Below the pieces are notes generated by a model. That model was not told where the DNA came from. It worked only from the letters and a program-made list of their open reading frames with translations, and made no database searches. Made by a program: the position numbers and the translations under genes. DNA of 64,000 nt from Onishia taeanensis (lineage in GTDB: Bacteria > Pseudomonadota > Gammaproteobacteria > Pseudomonadales > Halomonadaceae), in contig NZ_QLSX01000002.1 in assembly GCF_003268885.1 (NCBI RefSeq), positions 62,001 through 126,000 on the forward strand. Direction: 5' to 3'. Shown piece after piece: positions 25,192 through 37,648 of this stretch; position 1 is the first letter of the stretch; the number at the start of each line of letters is the position of its first letter.

Positions 25192-25893
25192 TTAGAGCCG
25201 ATCGAGGTAGGCGGAACCGCCAAGATTGCGCATCTGACCACGAATCCAGGCGCTGCGGCGCTGGGTATGGGGGCCTGGGCGCGAGGCGCTCCACTCGCGG
25301 GGGTTGGGCAGGATCGCCGCCAGGCGGCTGGCCTGGTCGACGTTTAAGCGTGCGGCGCTAACGCCGAAGTAGTGCTGGGCGGCGGCCTCCAGACCGAAGA
25401 CCCCCCGATCCCACTCGACGATATTGAGATAGACCTCAAGGATGCGCTGCTTGGGCCACAGCGTCTCGATGAGCAGGGTAAACCAAGCCTCCAGGCCCTT
25501 GCGGAGCCAGTTGCGGCCGGTCCACAGGAAGAGGTTCTTGGCGGTCTGCTGACTGATGGTGCTGGCGCCACGCAGCCCACCCCCGTTGAGGCTGGACTCG
25601 ATGGCCTGGCGGATCTGATGGAAATCGAAACCGTGATGCTCGGGAAAACGCTGATCTTCGGCGGCTATCACCGCGACCTTGGCGTTATCTGAGAGCTCTG
25701 CCCAGGGACGCCATTGCTGGTCGATATCGATCGACTCTCCGCTGGCCCAGGACTCCAGCTTGCGCTCGACCATCACCATGGAGCCGAACACCGGCACCAC
25801 CCGGAACATCAACACCAGCAGGACCGACAATCCAACCCAGCCCACCAACGCAAACCCCAGGACTCGCGCTGTGCGACGCACCCACCTCGGCAT
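25192..25893 (-). CDS. mtgA: Monofunctional peptidoglycan transglycosylase MtgA
   Basis: A 233-residue inner-membrane GT51 enzyme that polymerises lipid II into glycan strands. One N-terminal membrane anchor (about residues 10-34) is followed by the GT51 motifs EDQRFPEHHGFD (catalytic Glu), RGASTISQQTAKNLFL, a Lys/Glu-rich KQRILEVYLN segment and LNPREW-like ILPNPREW. There is no transpeptidase domain. It sits between the dgc operon and gbdR, all on the minus strand, but has no functional tie to betaine metabolism. The gene is intact and of normal length. Confidence 0.96.
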   Translation of the reverse strand: MPRWVRRTARVLGFALVGWVGLSVLLVLMFRVVPVFGSMVMVERKLESWASGESIDIDQQWRPWAELSDNAKVAVIAAEDQRFPEHHGFDFHQIRQAIESSLNGGGLRGASTISQQTAKNLFLWTGRNWLRKGLEAWFTLLIETLWPKQRILEVYLNIVEWDRGVFGLEAAAQHYFGVSAARLNVDQASRLAAILPNPREWSASRPGPHTQRRSAWIRGQMRNLGGSAYLDRL

Positions 25894-25903
25894 CAGACCT
25901 CAC

Positions 25904-27043
25904 TCATGATTTTAGGCGCACGCTGGCATAAGTGGGCTCGCCCTGAGCCTGGGCCAAAGCGCCCATGGCCGCCGACAGCGGCTCAAGAGACCGCTCCTCG
26001 TAGGTAGCCGACTGCAGCAGGGCCGCCGGCTCCTTACCCAGGGTCACCGGCAACATCTCTACGCTATTCTTCTCCAGGCGCTCGTCCCGAGGCGGGATGC
26101 CGAAGTATTCCCGGTAGCATTTGGAGAAGTGCGGAGTGGAGACAAAGCCACAGGCCGACGCCACCTCGATGATCGACATCGGTGTCTGCTTGAGCAGCTG
26201 ACGGGCCCGCGTCAGGCGCAGCTTGAGATAGTAGCGCGAGGGTGAGCAGTGAAGGTTCTTCTGGAAAAGACGCTCGAGCTGACGGCGTGACACATCCACG
26301 TAGTTGGCCAGCTCATCAAGGGTGATCGGCTCCTCGAGGTTGGCCTCCATCAGCGCCACGATCTCCAAGAGCTTCGGCTGGGTGGTGCCCAACACATGCT
26401 TGAGCGGCACCCGCTGCAGATCCTGCTCATTGCGGACCCGGTCATAGATGAACATCTCGGAAATACCCGCCGCCAGTTCGCGACCATGGTCGCGGCCGAT
26501 CAGGGTCAGCATCATGTCCATGGGGGCAGTGCCGCCAGAGGAGGTAGCACGGTCGCGGTCGATAGAGAACAAGCGCGTGGAGAGCGCGACCTTGGGGAAG
26601 GCCTCTTGCATGGCCGCCAAGCACTCCCAGTGGGTGCTGGTCTCGTAGCCGTCGAGCAGACCGGCCTTGGCCAGCGCCCAGCTGCCCGTACACACCGCCG
26701 CCAGGCGCCGCGACAGCCGCGCCTGAGCTTGCAGCCAGCTCAGGTGCTCGCGCTTTACCGCCCGCTGAGGACCCACCCCACCGCATACGATAACCGTATC
26801 CAGCGTCAGCGCCGTATGAGTGGCAACGTCGGGCGTAACACATAGACCGTCACTGGCTTTCACCGACGCTCCGTCAAGGCTCATGGTGTACCATCGATAA
26901 AGCTCACGCCCGGCAAGCTGATTAGCCATACGCAACGGCTCGATGGCAGAGGCCAGCGAGATCAGGGTGAAATTGTCCAGCAACAAAAAGCCGATCGCCT
27001 GAGAGGTAGCGGCTGTGCGTGAGGCCTCGGGAGCGGTTGTCAT
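25904..27043 (-). CDS. gbdR: AraC/GlxA-type transcriptional activator GbdR
   Basis: A 379-residue regulator with a DJ-1/PfpI-like sensor domain (AIGFLLLDNFTLISLASAIE; CGGVGPQRAV; AVCTGSWALAKAG) and a C-terminal AraC HTH pair (TLDELANYVDVSRRQLERLF; IIEVASACGFVSTPHFSKCY). The sequence is strongly GbdR-like; GbdR activates gbc, dgc and sox genes when betaine or dimethylglycine is present. GGAG lies about 8 bases before the ATG. Upstream it has a pair of 18-bp direct repeats that may mediate autoregulation. The gap to mtgA is only 10 bases, so mtgA is probably co-transcribed from the gbdR promoter. Confidence 0.93.
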   Translation of the reverse strand: MTTAPEASRTAATSQAIGFLLLDNFTLISLASAIEPLRMANQLAGRELYRWYTMSLDGASVKASDGLCVTPDVATHTALTLDTVIVCGGVGPQRAVKREHLSWLQAQARLSRRLAAVCTGSWALAKAGLLDGYETSTHWECLAAMQEAFPKVALSTRLFSIDRDRATSSGGTAPMDMMLTLIGRDHGRELAAGISEMFIYDRVRNEQDLQRVPLKHVLGTTQPKLLEIVALMEANLEEPITLDELANYVDVSRRQLERLFQKNLHCSPSRYYLKLRLTRARQLLKQTPMSIIEVASACGFVSTPHFSKCYREYFGIPPRDERLEKNSVEMLPVTLGKEPAALLQSATYEERSLEPLSAAMGALAQAQGEPTYASVRLKS

Positions 27044-27330
27044 TTCGATACTCCGGCGCTTGTGTCTTAGACCCTATTCGTCTTGTCGTTGCTCTTATGA
27101 ACCAGGGCGTCGGGCATGCCGGCAGTCAGCAAAATGTCGTTTTCAGGCATGCTCACTATAAATGTACCCCGCATGTCGTTTTTTGGCATGGCAAATTTGC
27201 CTATCGCACTGCCATTCCCGGTGCATTGCGATAATCACGTCGCTCATGGCTATACGAATGCCGCCTGCCAACATCTCACTTGCGAACAAGCCACGCCGCC
27301 TCGGTGACAGCGTGGCCCGGAGGGGCACAA
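27044..27330 (-). promoter_or_regulatory. gbdR upstream region with 18-bp direct repeats
   Basis: Read on the coding (minus) strand, CATGCCTGAAAACGACAT (27134-27151) and CATGCCAAAAAACGACAT (27173-27190) are direct repeats 39 bp apart, identical at 16 of 18 positions. They lie 90-150 bases before the gbdR start. The rest of this 287-base gap holds no gene. Confidence 0.6.
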
Positions 27331-28188
27331 TCAACGCTTACGGTGCAGCCGTTCGGCGTGGTAGCGCAGGTGATCCTCGATGAAGGTGGCGATGAAGAAG
27401 TAGCTGTGGTCGTAACCGGCATGCCGACGCAGAGTCAGCGGGTGATCACGTTTTTCACATGCCGCCTCCAACCGCTCGGGCATCAGCTGTTCCTCGAGGA
27501 AATTGTCGGCTTCGCCCTGATCGATGAACAGCGGCTGGCGCGAGGCGCCCTTGGCTACCAGCTCGCAGGCGTCGTACTGGGTCCAGGCACGGGTGTCCTC
27601 GCCCAGATAGTGGGTGAAGGCCTTCTGCCCCCAAGGGCTCTCGATCGGATTGACCACCGGCGCGAACGCCGACACCGCGGCATACTGCCCGGGCCGACGC
27701 AGCGCCAACACCAGGGCCCCGTGGCCGCCCATGGAGTGCCCACTGATCGACTCGCGGCCGTTGACCGGGAAGTGCTGACGCACCACCGACGGCAGTTCCT
27801 CGGCCACGTAGTCGTACATGCGATAGTGCTTGGCCCAGGGCTCCTGGGTAGCGTTCACATAGAAGCCGGCGCCGCTGCCGAAGTCGTAGCTATCGTGCTC
27901 ACCGGGCAGATCCAGCCCCCTGGGGCTGGTATCCGGGCAGACGATGGCGATCCCCAACTCGGCGGCGAGACGCTGAGCGCCTGCCTTCTGCATGAAGTTC
28001 TCGTCGTTGCAGGTCAGCCCCGACAGCCACCACATCAGCGGCACCCGCTCGCTTTCGGCCTGAGGCGGCAGGTAGATGGAAAACACCATCTCGCAGTCCA
28101 GCGCCCGCGCGTGATGCTTGTAGCGCTTGAGCCAGCCGCCGAAGCTCTTGGTAGCCGATACCAGTTCCAGGGATTCAGACATGCTCAT
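27331..28188 (-). CDS. fghA: S-formylglutathione hydrolase
   Basis: A 285-residue cytoplasmic alpha/beta-hydrolase (esterase D family) that splits S-formylglutathione into formate and glutathione. The nucleophile Ser is in ISGHSMGGHGAL, the acid in QGEADNFL and the His in AGYDHSYFF. The CNDENFMQKAGAQ segment is typical of the family. It lies 17 bases after adhC and works directly on that enzyme's product. The ATG at 28188 has GGAGACG before it; an inner ATG is at 28182. Together with adhC it gives a second, glutathione-based formaldehyde route in the same locus as fdhA. Confidence 0.96.
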   Translation of the reverse strand: MSMSESLELVSATKSFGGWLKRYKHHARALDCEMVFSIYLPPQAESERVPLMWWLSGLTCNDENFMQKAGAQRLAAELGIAIVCPDTSPRGLDLPGEHDSYDFGSGAGFYVNATQEPWAKHYRMYDYVAEELPSVVRQHFPVNGRESISGHSMGGHGALVLALRRPGQYAAVSAFAPVVNPIESPWGQKAFTHYLGEDTRAWTQYDACELVAKGASRQPLFIDQGEADNFLEEQLMPERLEAACEKRDHPLTLRRHAGYDHSYFFIATFIEDHLRYHAERLHRKR

Positions 28189-28205
28189 GAGTGCGTCTCC
28201 TTCGC

Positions 28206-29479
<1,274 letters not shown>

Positions 29480-30370
29480 ATGCAACGCTGGGATCGTATC
29501 GAAGCTTTCGTCGAGGTGGTTCGCCTGGGCAGTTTTTCCGCCGCCGCACGGGCACTCAAGGTCTCGACCTCGCACGTCAGCCGGCTGGTCGGCCAGCTCG
29601 AGAATCAGCTTGGCACCACCCTGCTCTACCGTACCACGCGGCAACTGCACCTGACCGACGCGGGCACCCTCTACTTCGAGCATTGCCGCCATCTGTTCGA
29701 CGGCTTCCAGGAAGCCGAGGCGGCGGTCCACGACTTTCACTCCCGCCCCAAGGGCGTGCTCAAGCTGACCTCATCGACCACCTTCGGCGAGCGCTTCATC
29801 GCCCCGCTGGTCAACGATTTCCAGCGCCAGCATCCCCAACTCGAGGTGAACATGCACTTCACCAATCGCCGGGTCGAGCTGATCGATGAGGGCTATGACG
29901 TGGCGATTCGCATGGGCGTGCTCAAGGACTCGACGCTGATCGCCAGGCGCCTGTGCGAGCGCCGCGAGTACGTGGTCGGCTCGCGGGGTTACTTTGCCCA
30001 AGTCTCGAGACCCCATTCGCTGGCTGAGCTCGCCAATCACTCCTGCCTGCTCGGCTCCCGGGACCAATGGCTATTCGAAGTCGACGGCATGCGCCGCGAA
30101 GTCCGCGTCGGCGGCCGCTGGCAGGCCAATTCGGGACCTGCCCTGCTCGATGCCAGCCTCAAGGGCCTGGGACTCGCCCAACTGCCGGACTACTACGTCG
30201 AGGAGCACCTCGCCAGCGGCGAGCTGGTGTCGGTGCTCGACCACTTTCGCCATAGCGACACTGCGGTGTGGGCGGTCTATCCACGTCATCGTCATCTCTC
30301 GCCCAAGGTGCGCCAGTTTGTCGACTATATGGTCGCGCATATCCATGAAGTACTGCCGGTTAGACGCTGA
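29480..30370 (+). CDS. LysR-family regulator next to formaldehyde genes
   Basis: A 296-residue LysR-type regulator. The HTH is in residues about 5-60 ([40 protein letters not shown]), followed by a type 2 periplasmic-binding effector domain. It is divergent from frmA-fghA, so a formaldehyde-responsive or C1-related control role is plausible but not shown. The ATG at 29480 has no close strong ribosome site (AGGGAG is 14 bases upstream). The downstream gene sdaA is convergent, with a terminator between. Confidence 0.9.
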   Translation: MQRWDRIEAFVEVVRLGSFSAAARALKVSTSHVSRLVGQLENQLGTTLLYRTTRQLHLTDAGTLYFEHCRHLFDGFQEAEAAVHDFHSRPKGVLKLTSSTTFGERFIAPLVNDFQRQHPQLEVNMHFTNRRVELIDEGYDVAIRMGVLKDSTLIARRLCERREYVVGSRGYFAQVSRPHSLAELANHSCLLGSRDQWLFEVDGMRREVRVGGRWQANSGPALLDASLKGLGLAQLPDYYVEEHLASGELVSVLDHFRHSDTAVWAVYPRHRHLSPKVRQFVDYMVAHIHEVLPVRR

Positions 30371-30405
30371 GCAGACCTGAGCGAGAAAAAACCACGGGAA
30401 AAGAC

Positions 30406-30432
30406 AAAAAAAGGGCACCCTACCGGGCGCCC
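30406..30432 (-). terminator. Intrinsic terminator of sdaA
   Basis: On the minus strand the stem GGGCGCCC / GGGTGCCC (one G-T pair) with a GGTA loop is followed by seven Ts. It lies 37 bases after the sdaA stop. Confidence 0.88.
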
Positions 30433-30468
30433 AAAGGGTTGATCGGCGACGGGCAAGGCCCGCCGGCA

Positions 30469-31848
30469 TCAGCATTCGATGGCGTTGACGGCGAGGCCGC
30501 CGCGGGAAGTTTCTTTGTACTTGTCCTGCATGTCGCGGCCGGTATCCCGCATGGTGCGGATCGCCTTGTCCAGCGAGATGAAGTGCTCGCCGTCGCCGCG
30601 CAGGGCCATCTGGGCGGCATTGATGGCCTTCACCGAGGCGATGGCATTGCGCTCGATGCAGGGCACCTGCACCAGCCCGCCTACCGGATCGCAGGTCAGG
30701 CCCAGGTTGTGCTCAAGCCCGATCTCGGCGGCGTTTTCCACCTGGCCGATGCTGCCGCCCATGACCTCGGCAAGCCCCGCGGCGGCCATCGCACAGGCCG
30801 AGCCGACCTCGCCCTGACAGCCCACCTCAGCGCCGGAAATCGAGGCGTTCTTCTTGCACAGGATGCCCACGGCGCCGGCGGCCAGCAGGAAGTCGACCAC
30901 ATCTCGTTCGCAGGCGCCGGGCTGGAACTTCATGTAGTAGTGGAGAACGGCCGGAATGATGCCCGCCGCCCCGTTGGTGGGCGCAGTGACCATGCGCCCG
31001 CCGGCGGCGTTTTCCTCGTTGACCGCCAGGGCAAAGACGTTGACCCAGTCCATCGCCGAGAAGGTCGAGGTGATCAGGCTGTGACTGCCCTCCATGGCCA
31101 CCAGGCGACGATGAAGCGAGGCCGCCCGCCGCTTGACGTTGAGCCCGCCGGGCAGCACGCCTTCGTTGGCGAAGCCGGTCTCCACGCAATCGCACATGGC
31201 TTGCCAGATCGTCCATAGACCGTCGCGGATATCCTGCTCACTGCGCCATGCCTTCTCGTTCTCCAGCATCAGCTCCGAGATACGCAGGTCGTGCATGCGG
31301 CATAGCGCCAGCAGCTCGCCGGCACTATTGAAGTCATAGGGCAGCGGCGTGGTATCGGTATCCAGCGCGCCGTCCTGGGCCTGCGCCTCGTCGATCACGA
31401 AACCGCCGCCCACCGAGTAGTAGGTGTTCTCGTAAAGTGGCTCGCTGTGACCGTGAGCGATCAATCGCATGGCGTTCGGATGGTGTGGCAGGCACTCATC
31501 ATGAAGCTGCATGTCTCGGGCCCAAAGGAAAGGAATCGCCAGCCGGTTGTCGAGCAGCAGGCTATCGGATTCCAGCAGCTCCTCGATGCAGGGGGCGATG
31601 AGGGTCGGGTCGATGCGATCCGGCCGTTCTCCCATCAGGCCCATGATCACCGCTCGGTCGGTGCCGTGACCGATGCCGGTGGCCGACAGTGAGCCATAAA
31701 GGCGCACCTCGACGCGGGCTACCCGTTCCAGCAGATCCCGGGTCCGCAGCTCTTCGACGAAATCATGCGCGGCACGCATCGGGCCCACGGTGTGGGAGCT
31801 CGACGGCCCGATACCGATCTTGAACAGGTCGAAGACGCTGATGGACAT
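30469..31848 (-). CDS. sdaA: L-serine ammonia-lyase, iron-sulfur type
   Basis: A 459-residue single-chain L-serine deaminase with a [4Fe-4S] cluster, giving pyruvate and ammonia. The N-terminal part has [19 protein letters not shown], and the catalytic half has [18 protein letters not shown]. Cysteines C331, C344, C352 and C386 (in [21 protein letters not shown] and GLTCDPVGG) provide the cluster ligands. It completes betaine use by turning the serine made by GlyA into pyruvate; a serine deaminase lies beside gbdR in P. aeruginosa too. GAGGTT precedes the ATG. A LysR gene is divergent. Confidence 0.96.
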   Translation of the reverse strand: MSISVFDLFKIGIGPSSSHTVGPMRAAHDFVEELRTRDLLERVARVEVRLYGSLSATGIGHGTDRAVIMGLMGERPDRIDPTLIAPCIEELLESDSLLLDNRLAIPFLWARDMQLHDECLPHHPNAMRLIAHGHSEPLYENTYYSVGGGFVIDEAQAQDGALDTDTTPLPYDFNSAGELLALCRMHDLRISELMLENEKAWRSEQDIRDGLWTIWQAMCDCVETGFANEGVLPGGLNVKRRAASLHRRLVAMEGSHSLITSTFSAMDWVNVFALAVNEENAAGGRMVTAPTNGAAGIIPAVLHYYMKFQPGACERDVVDFLLAAGAVGILCKKNASISGAEVGCQGEVGSACAMAAAGLAEVMGGSIGQVENAAEIGLEHNLGLTCDPVGGLVQVPCIERNAIASVKAINAAQMALRGDGEHFISLDKAIRTMRDTGRDMQDKYKETSRGGLAVNAIEC

Positions 31849-32010
31849 AAATAACCTCGTATCGTATAAGCATGGCGCGAGGCCGGCGTGACATTGGCAT
31901 CAATTTGGCTAAAGGCAGTTTTCCGGCACGGCCAGTTAAAACTATAGTGGTCCCGAGCACTGGCCGATACAATCCAGAAATACTTGCCACGACTTTAGAA
32001 TAACTAAACC

Positions 32011-32937
32011 ATGAGCCGCTCCCTCAATTCGCAGACCCATGCCTGGCTGAAGGTCTTCGCGGTCAGCGCCCGTCACCTGTCTTTCACCCGCGCCGCCGAG
32101 GAACTGCATGTCACCACCGGCGCGGTGAGTCAGCAGATCAAGCAGCTCGAAGAGCGGCTCGGCTTCAAGCTGTTCCGCCGCCTGCCGCGACGCCTCGAAC
32201 TCACCGACGAGGGCCGACGGCTGTCACTGGTGGTCGACGACGCCTATCAGGCAGTGGGGCTCGAGGTCCGCCGACTGCGAAGCGGCGTGATGAGCGGCAT
32301 CTTAAGGCTGCGTTCGGTGCCCTCCTTCCTCGCCAAGTGGCTGATGCCGCGATTGCCACGACTGCAGGCTCGTTTCCCCGACATCGAGCTTCAGGTGGTC
32401 GCCGAGGACAGCAATATCTCGCTGCGCGAGGGCGACTTCGATCTGGCGCTGGATCTCAACGACGGCCAGTACCCCGGGCTCGCCATCACCCCGCTGATGG
32501 ACGAGGTGATCTTCCCGGTCTGTGCCCCGGGACTGTTACGAGGCAAGCCACCGCTTCGCCAGCCGGAGGATCTGGCCTGGTATCCGCTGCTGCACGACGT
32601 TACCGCCTGGCGCGGCAGCAGCGACTATGCGGAATGGGAGCATTTCCTGCGCGAGATAGACGCCCCCCACGTCAGCGTGCGGCGGGGCTACACCTTCAAC
32701 CGCAACCAGCTGACCATGGACGCGGCGATCTCCGGCATGGGAGTCGCCATCGCCCGCCAGACCCTGATCACCAACGAATTGAAGACCGGCGCGCTGATCG
32801 CGCCCTTCTCACAGCGGGTGGCAACCGGCAAGCGCTACGGCATCGCTCATGTCCCCGGAGCGCTAGATGATCGGCGGGTAAAAGCGGTACACGACTGGCT
32901 GGTCGAGGAGGCCACCCGCACGTCGTCGCGCTCATAG
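32011..32937 (+). CDS. LysR-family regulator, GcvA/DsdC-like
   Basis: 308 residues. The HTH reads LKVFAVSARHLSFTRAAEEL and TTGAVSQQIKQLEERLGFKL, the form seen in the GcvA branch of LysR proteins, followed by the effector-binding domain. It is transcribed away from sdaA across a 162-base gap, so it is a candidate regulator of serine deamination. No convincing ribosome site is seen before the ATG (ATAACTAAACC), so this start is less certain, although the N-terminus fits the family. It ends before a bidirectional terminator shared with rpoD. Confidence 0.9.
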   Translation: MSRSLNSQTHAWLKVFAVSARHLSFTRAAEELHVTTGAVSQQIKQLEERLGFKLFRRLPRRLELTDEGRRLSLVVDDAYQAVGLEVRRLRSGVMSGILRLRSVPSFLAKWLMPRLPRLQARFPDIELQVVAEDSNISLREGDFDLALDLNDGQYPGLAITPLMDEVIFPVCAPGLLRGKPPLRQPEDLAWYPLLHDVTAWRGSSDYAEWEHFLREIDAPHVSVRRGYTFNRNQLTMDAAISGMGVAIARQTLITNELKTGALIAPFSQRVATGKRYGIAHVPGALDDRRVKAVHDWLVEEATRTSSRS

Positions 32938-32980
32938 TCGTTGCGCGCATGAGTCGTTAAGTCGGTAAGAAGCGCCCATA

Positions 32981-33015
32981 AAAAAACGCCCGCAAGCCAT
33001 GCTTGCGGGCGTTTT
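32981..33015. terminator. Bidirectional terminator between LysR gene and rpoD
   Basis: Perfect 13-bp repeat AACGCCCGCAAGC / GCTTGCGGGCGTT with a CAT loop, six As before and TTTT after, so it works on both strands. Confidence 0.92.
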
Positions 33016-33079
33016 CATGTACAGCCGTTGCTCTGGTCTGGCCGCCCGAACGGCGGCCAGCGAGGCTCCGACGACTCAA

Positions 33080-34924
<1,845 letters not shown>

Positions 34925-35157
34925 AGAAACCCTATCTCGACGAAGAAGAATGAAGCACCCGAACGTTCAGGCATGAAAAAACCATAAAGCCGATCAGTAT
35001 AGCGGTAAGATGGGCTATTCCGCCAGTATTGCGTTTGCGGTGCCGTTCAGGTGTGTTAGGTTGTTTGGTTGTGCTCGGGAAGGAGCCTTGCGATACACCC
35101 TTAGATGGTGCTGATACGCAACAATTCAACCCCGCCCCAAAATTGTGTCGACGCCCG
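34925..35157 (-). promoter_or_regulatory. dnaG-rpoD gap, possible rpoD promoter
   Basis: No gene is seen in these 233 bases. On the minus strand TATACT (34996-35001 in plus coordinates) could be a -10 element about 70 bases before rpoD, but no good -35 lies at the right distance. Internal rpoD promoters are known in other gammaproteobacteria; here it is only a candidate. Confidence 0.3.
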
Positions 35158-37002
35158 TCAGCGATTGAGCGACATCAGCAACTCCATCAGGCGCTGCTTC
35201 TCTTCCCGCGACAGCCGCTGCCCGCCCTTTTCCTTGGCCAACAAGGCCGCGTATTCGCTCTCCGGCGTCTGACGCGACTGGGCACGACAAAAGTGCTCCA
35301 CCAGGCCATCCAGTTCGGTTGCCCGCGCCGCCGGCGGCATCAATAGCTCCCGCCGCGCCAGTTGCGCCAGACGCTCACCCTCCTGAGTGCCGTGAAAGTG
35401 CGCCAGCAGCACTTGCACACTGCGATAGCGCCCGGCTCGCAGCAGCTTGACCAGCTCCTTGAGCAGCGCCCCATCGGCATCCCCCTCGGGGCACCAGTCC
35501 AGCGATTCGGGCAGCCGGTCGACCAGGGTCGGCTCATGCACCAGGAGCTGCAGCGCGCGAGCGATCAGACTCATGGCGCCGCTGCGCTTTGGAGCAAAAG
35601 GCGCACCCCCTCGAGCCGCCCGCTCATCAGGACCGCCCCAAGCCTCGGCGGGCATATCGTCCTCCGCTTCAGGACCAAAGGGCTCTGCCGGTGCCTTGGC
35701 GGCCAGCAGCGCCGTAAAGCGCGCCTGATCCACGCCGGTGCGCGAGGACAGCTCGCTGAGCATCAGCGACTTAAGCACGCCCTCCGGCAACTGCTCGATG
35801 GCCTTGAGCACCTGACTGGCATAGCGCTCACGGTCCTCGACGCCTGCCAGGTCGCGTCCGCGGCCGGCCTGCTCGAACAGAAACTCCGATAGCGGGCTTG
35901 CGCAGGTCACCCGATCCTTAAAGGCGTCGGGGCCTTCCCGTCGCACCAGGCTATCCGGATCCTCGCCCTCGGGCAGGAACAGGAAGCGGGCCTGACGGCC
36001 GTCGATCATCAGCGGCAACACATTGGCCAGCGCCCGGCTGGCTGCCTGGCGTCCGGCCTGGTCGCCGTCAAAGCAGAACACCACCTCGCCGACCATGCGG
36101 AACAGCCGCGTCAGATGTTCCTCGCTGGTCGAGGTACCAAGCGTCGCCACCGCGTTGCGAATGCCGAACTGGGCAAGCGCTACCACGTCCATGTAGCCTT
36201 CGACGATCAACACTCGCTCAAGGTTGCGATTCGCCTGACGCGCCTCATAGAGACCGTAGAGCTCGCGGCCCTTGTGAAACACCGGGCTTTCCGGCGAGTT
36301 CAGGTACTTGGGCTTGGCATCGCCGAGCACCCGACCACCAAAGGCAATGGTACGCCCCTTGAAATCGCGGATCGGGAACACGACCCGGTCACGAAAGCGG
36401 TCATAAGTGCGGCCGCTATCCTCACGGTGAACCAGCAGGCCATACTCGACCTGCACCGCCTCCGAGACGCCCTGGCTGGAAAGATGACGCTTGAGCGCCT
36501 CCCAGTCATCGGGGGCATAGCCGATGGCGAACTCTGCCTGCACCTCGGGCGACAGGTCGCGCCGCTCCAGATAGCCCCTGGCCTGCTCGGCCTCGGGCAT
36601 CTTCAGCCGCTCGCGAAAGAAGCTTGCCGCCAGCTCTAAAAGATTGACGCCTTCCTTGCGCTTCTGTTCCCGAGCCTGAGCGCGAGGATCGTCGGCACCT
36701 TCCCGAGGCACCTCGATACCCTGGCGCGCCGCCAACTGTTCGACGGCCTCGGGAAAGCGCAGGTTGTCGTACTCCATCAGGAAGCGTAGCGCGTTGCCGT
36801 GCGCCCCGCAGCCGAAGCAGTGATAGAACTGCTTGTCCTGGCTGACGGTGAACGAGGGCGACTTTTCCTGATGGAAGGGGCATAGCCCCGCATGGTTGCG
36901 CCCATTCTTCTTGAGCGTCACCCGCTCGCCGACGACCTCGACCACATCCACACGGGCGAGCAGGTCATCGATGAAGCGTTGCGGGATCTGGCCCATGGCC
37001 AT
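35158..37002 (-). CDS. dnaG: DNA primase DnaG
   Basis: A 614-residue primase that lays RNA primers at the replication fork. The N-terminal CHC2 zinc finger is LCPFHQEKSPSF with HCFGCGAHG. The Toprim core has IVEGYMDVVALAQFG and FCFDGDQAGRQAA. The C-terminal third is the DnaB-helicase-binding domain, with an acidic, Gly/Ala-rich linker (about 440-475). It lies between rpsU and rpoD in the classical order. The ATG at 37002 has AGGA upstream; a second ATG at 36996 (MGQIPQ) is nearly as good. Confidence 0.97.
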   Translation of the reverse strand: MAMGQIPQRFIDDLLARVDVVEVVGERVTLKKNGRNHAGLCPFHQEKSPSFTVSQDKQFYHCFGCGAHGNALRFLMEYDNLRFPEAVEQLAARQGIEVPREGADDPRAQAREQKRKEGVNLLELAASFFRERLKMPEAEQARGYLERRDLSPEVQAEFAIGYAPDDWEALKRHLSSQGVSEAVQVEYGLLVHREDSGRTYDRFRDRVVFPIRDFKGRTIAFGGRVLGDAKPKYLNSPESPVFHKGRELYGLYEARQANRNLERVLIVEGYMDVVALAQFGIRNAVATLGTSTSEEHLTRLFRMVGEVVFCFDGDQAGRQAASRALANVLPLMIDGRQARFLFLPEGEDPDSLVRREGPDAFKDRVTCASPLSEFLFEQAGRGRDLAGVEDRERYASQVLKAIEQLPEGVLKSLMLSELSSRTGVDQARFTALLAAKAPAEPFGPEAEDDMPAEAWGGPDERAARGGAPFAPKRSGAMSLIARALQLLVHEPTLVDRLPESLDWCPEGDADGALLKELVKLLRAGRYRSVQVLLAHFHGTQEGERLAQLARRELLMPPAARATELDGLVEHFCRAQSRQTPESEYAALLAKEKGGQRLSREEKQRLMELLMSLNR

Positions 37003-37036
37003 CGCGAGTCATCCTGGAAAAACGACGATAAGTGCC

Positions 37037-37058
37037 CGCTTCGGGACATCCCGAAGCG
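37037..37058 (-). other. Hairpin in the dnaG leader
   Basis: CGCTTCGGGA and TCCCGAAGCG form a 10-bp stem (9 bp with an ACAT-type loop). No T tract follows. Position between the rpsU terminator and dnaG suggests an RNA processing or stability element, by analogy with the E. coli operon. Confidence 0.55.
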
Positions 37059-37065
37059 ACCACTA

Positions 37066-37095
37066 GAAAAACAAACGGCCACCGTATGGCGGCCG
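37066..37095 (-). terminator. rpsU-dnaG intergenic terminator (attenuator)
   Basis: On the minus strand the stem CGGCCGCC / GGTGGCCG with an ATAC loop is followed by TTTGTTTTT. It lies 43 bases after the rpsU stop. A partial terminator here is known in E. coli to make S21 far more abundant than primase and sigma. Confidence 0.82.
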
Positions 37096-37137
37096 CTTGG
37101 CATCCCTCTAGGACGGCATGGCCGCCCTTAGTACGGA

Positions 37138-37353
37138 TTAATACAGCCGTTCGAAACGCTTGCGCTCGCGCTGGAGCTTCTTGGCGTGACGCTTGACGGC
37201 GGCAGCTGCCTTGCGCTTGCGCTCGGCGGTCGGCTTCTCGTAGTGCTCGCGACGACGCACTTCGGACAGAACACCGGCTTTTTCGCAGGAACGCTTGAAG
37301 CGACGCAGCGCGACGTCGAACGGCTCGTTATCACGTACTTTGACAGAAGGCAT
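37138..37353 (-). CDS. rpsU: 30S ribosomal protein S21
   Basis: A 71-residue, strongly basic small-subunit protein that helps mRNA selection. It starts [20 protein letters not shown] and ends in a Lys/Arg-rich helix ([20 protein letters not shown]), exactly as in other gammaproteobacteria. The ATG at 37353 was chosen from the family start; an in-frame extension upstream covers only the leader. It is the first gene of the rpsU-dnaG-rpoD operon and divergent from tsaD. Confidence 0.98.
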   Translation of the reverse strand: MPSVKVRDNEPFDVALRRFKRSCEKAGVLSEVRRREHYEKPTAERKRKAAAAVKRHAKKLQRERKRFERLY

Positions 37354-37648
37354 TAAGCACTCACCTACCTTGGAATCATGAGTTCGGTTTGAACGCACGC
37401 CTCGAGTCTCTTCGCATCGCTTGAAACATAACGTCCAAGCCGCCTTGGGGCGACACAGGGAATCATGAGGAAGAAGCGAAATGCAGGGTGGAACCCGGGC
37501 GCACGACCCAGTCATACAGCGCACAGTATTCTAGTCGTGGCCAGACGACATTGCAAACCTTGACGTCCAACCGGTGCCCGATGCCGCACAAAGCACGTAT
37601 AATGAGCGGTTTACTGTTAGCCAGATACCATGAGCCTGGGGCCTTACC
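37354..37648. promoter_or_regulatory. Divergent rpsU-tsaD intergenic region
   Basis: A 295-base gap without a gene. TATAAT at 37598-37603 is a good -10 candidate for tsaD about 45 bases before its start, but the nearest TTGACG (37560-37565) is too far upstream to pair with it. An rpsU promoter was not located with confidence. Confidence 0.4.

Noticed and set aside
30420-30468. Open frames in the sdaA 3' flank
   Set aside because: Short Arg-rich shadows; the region is explained by the sdaA terminator.
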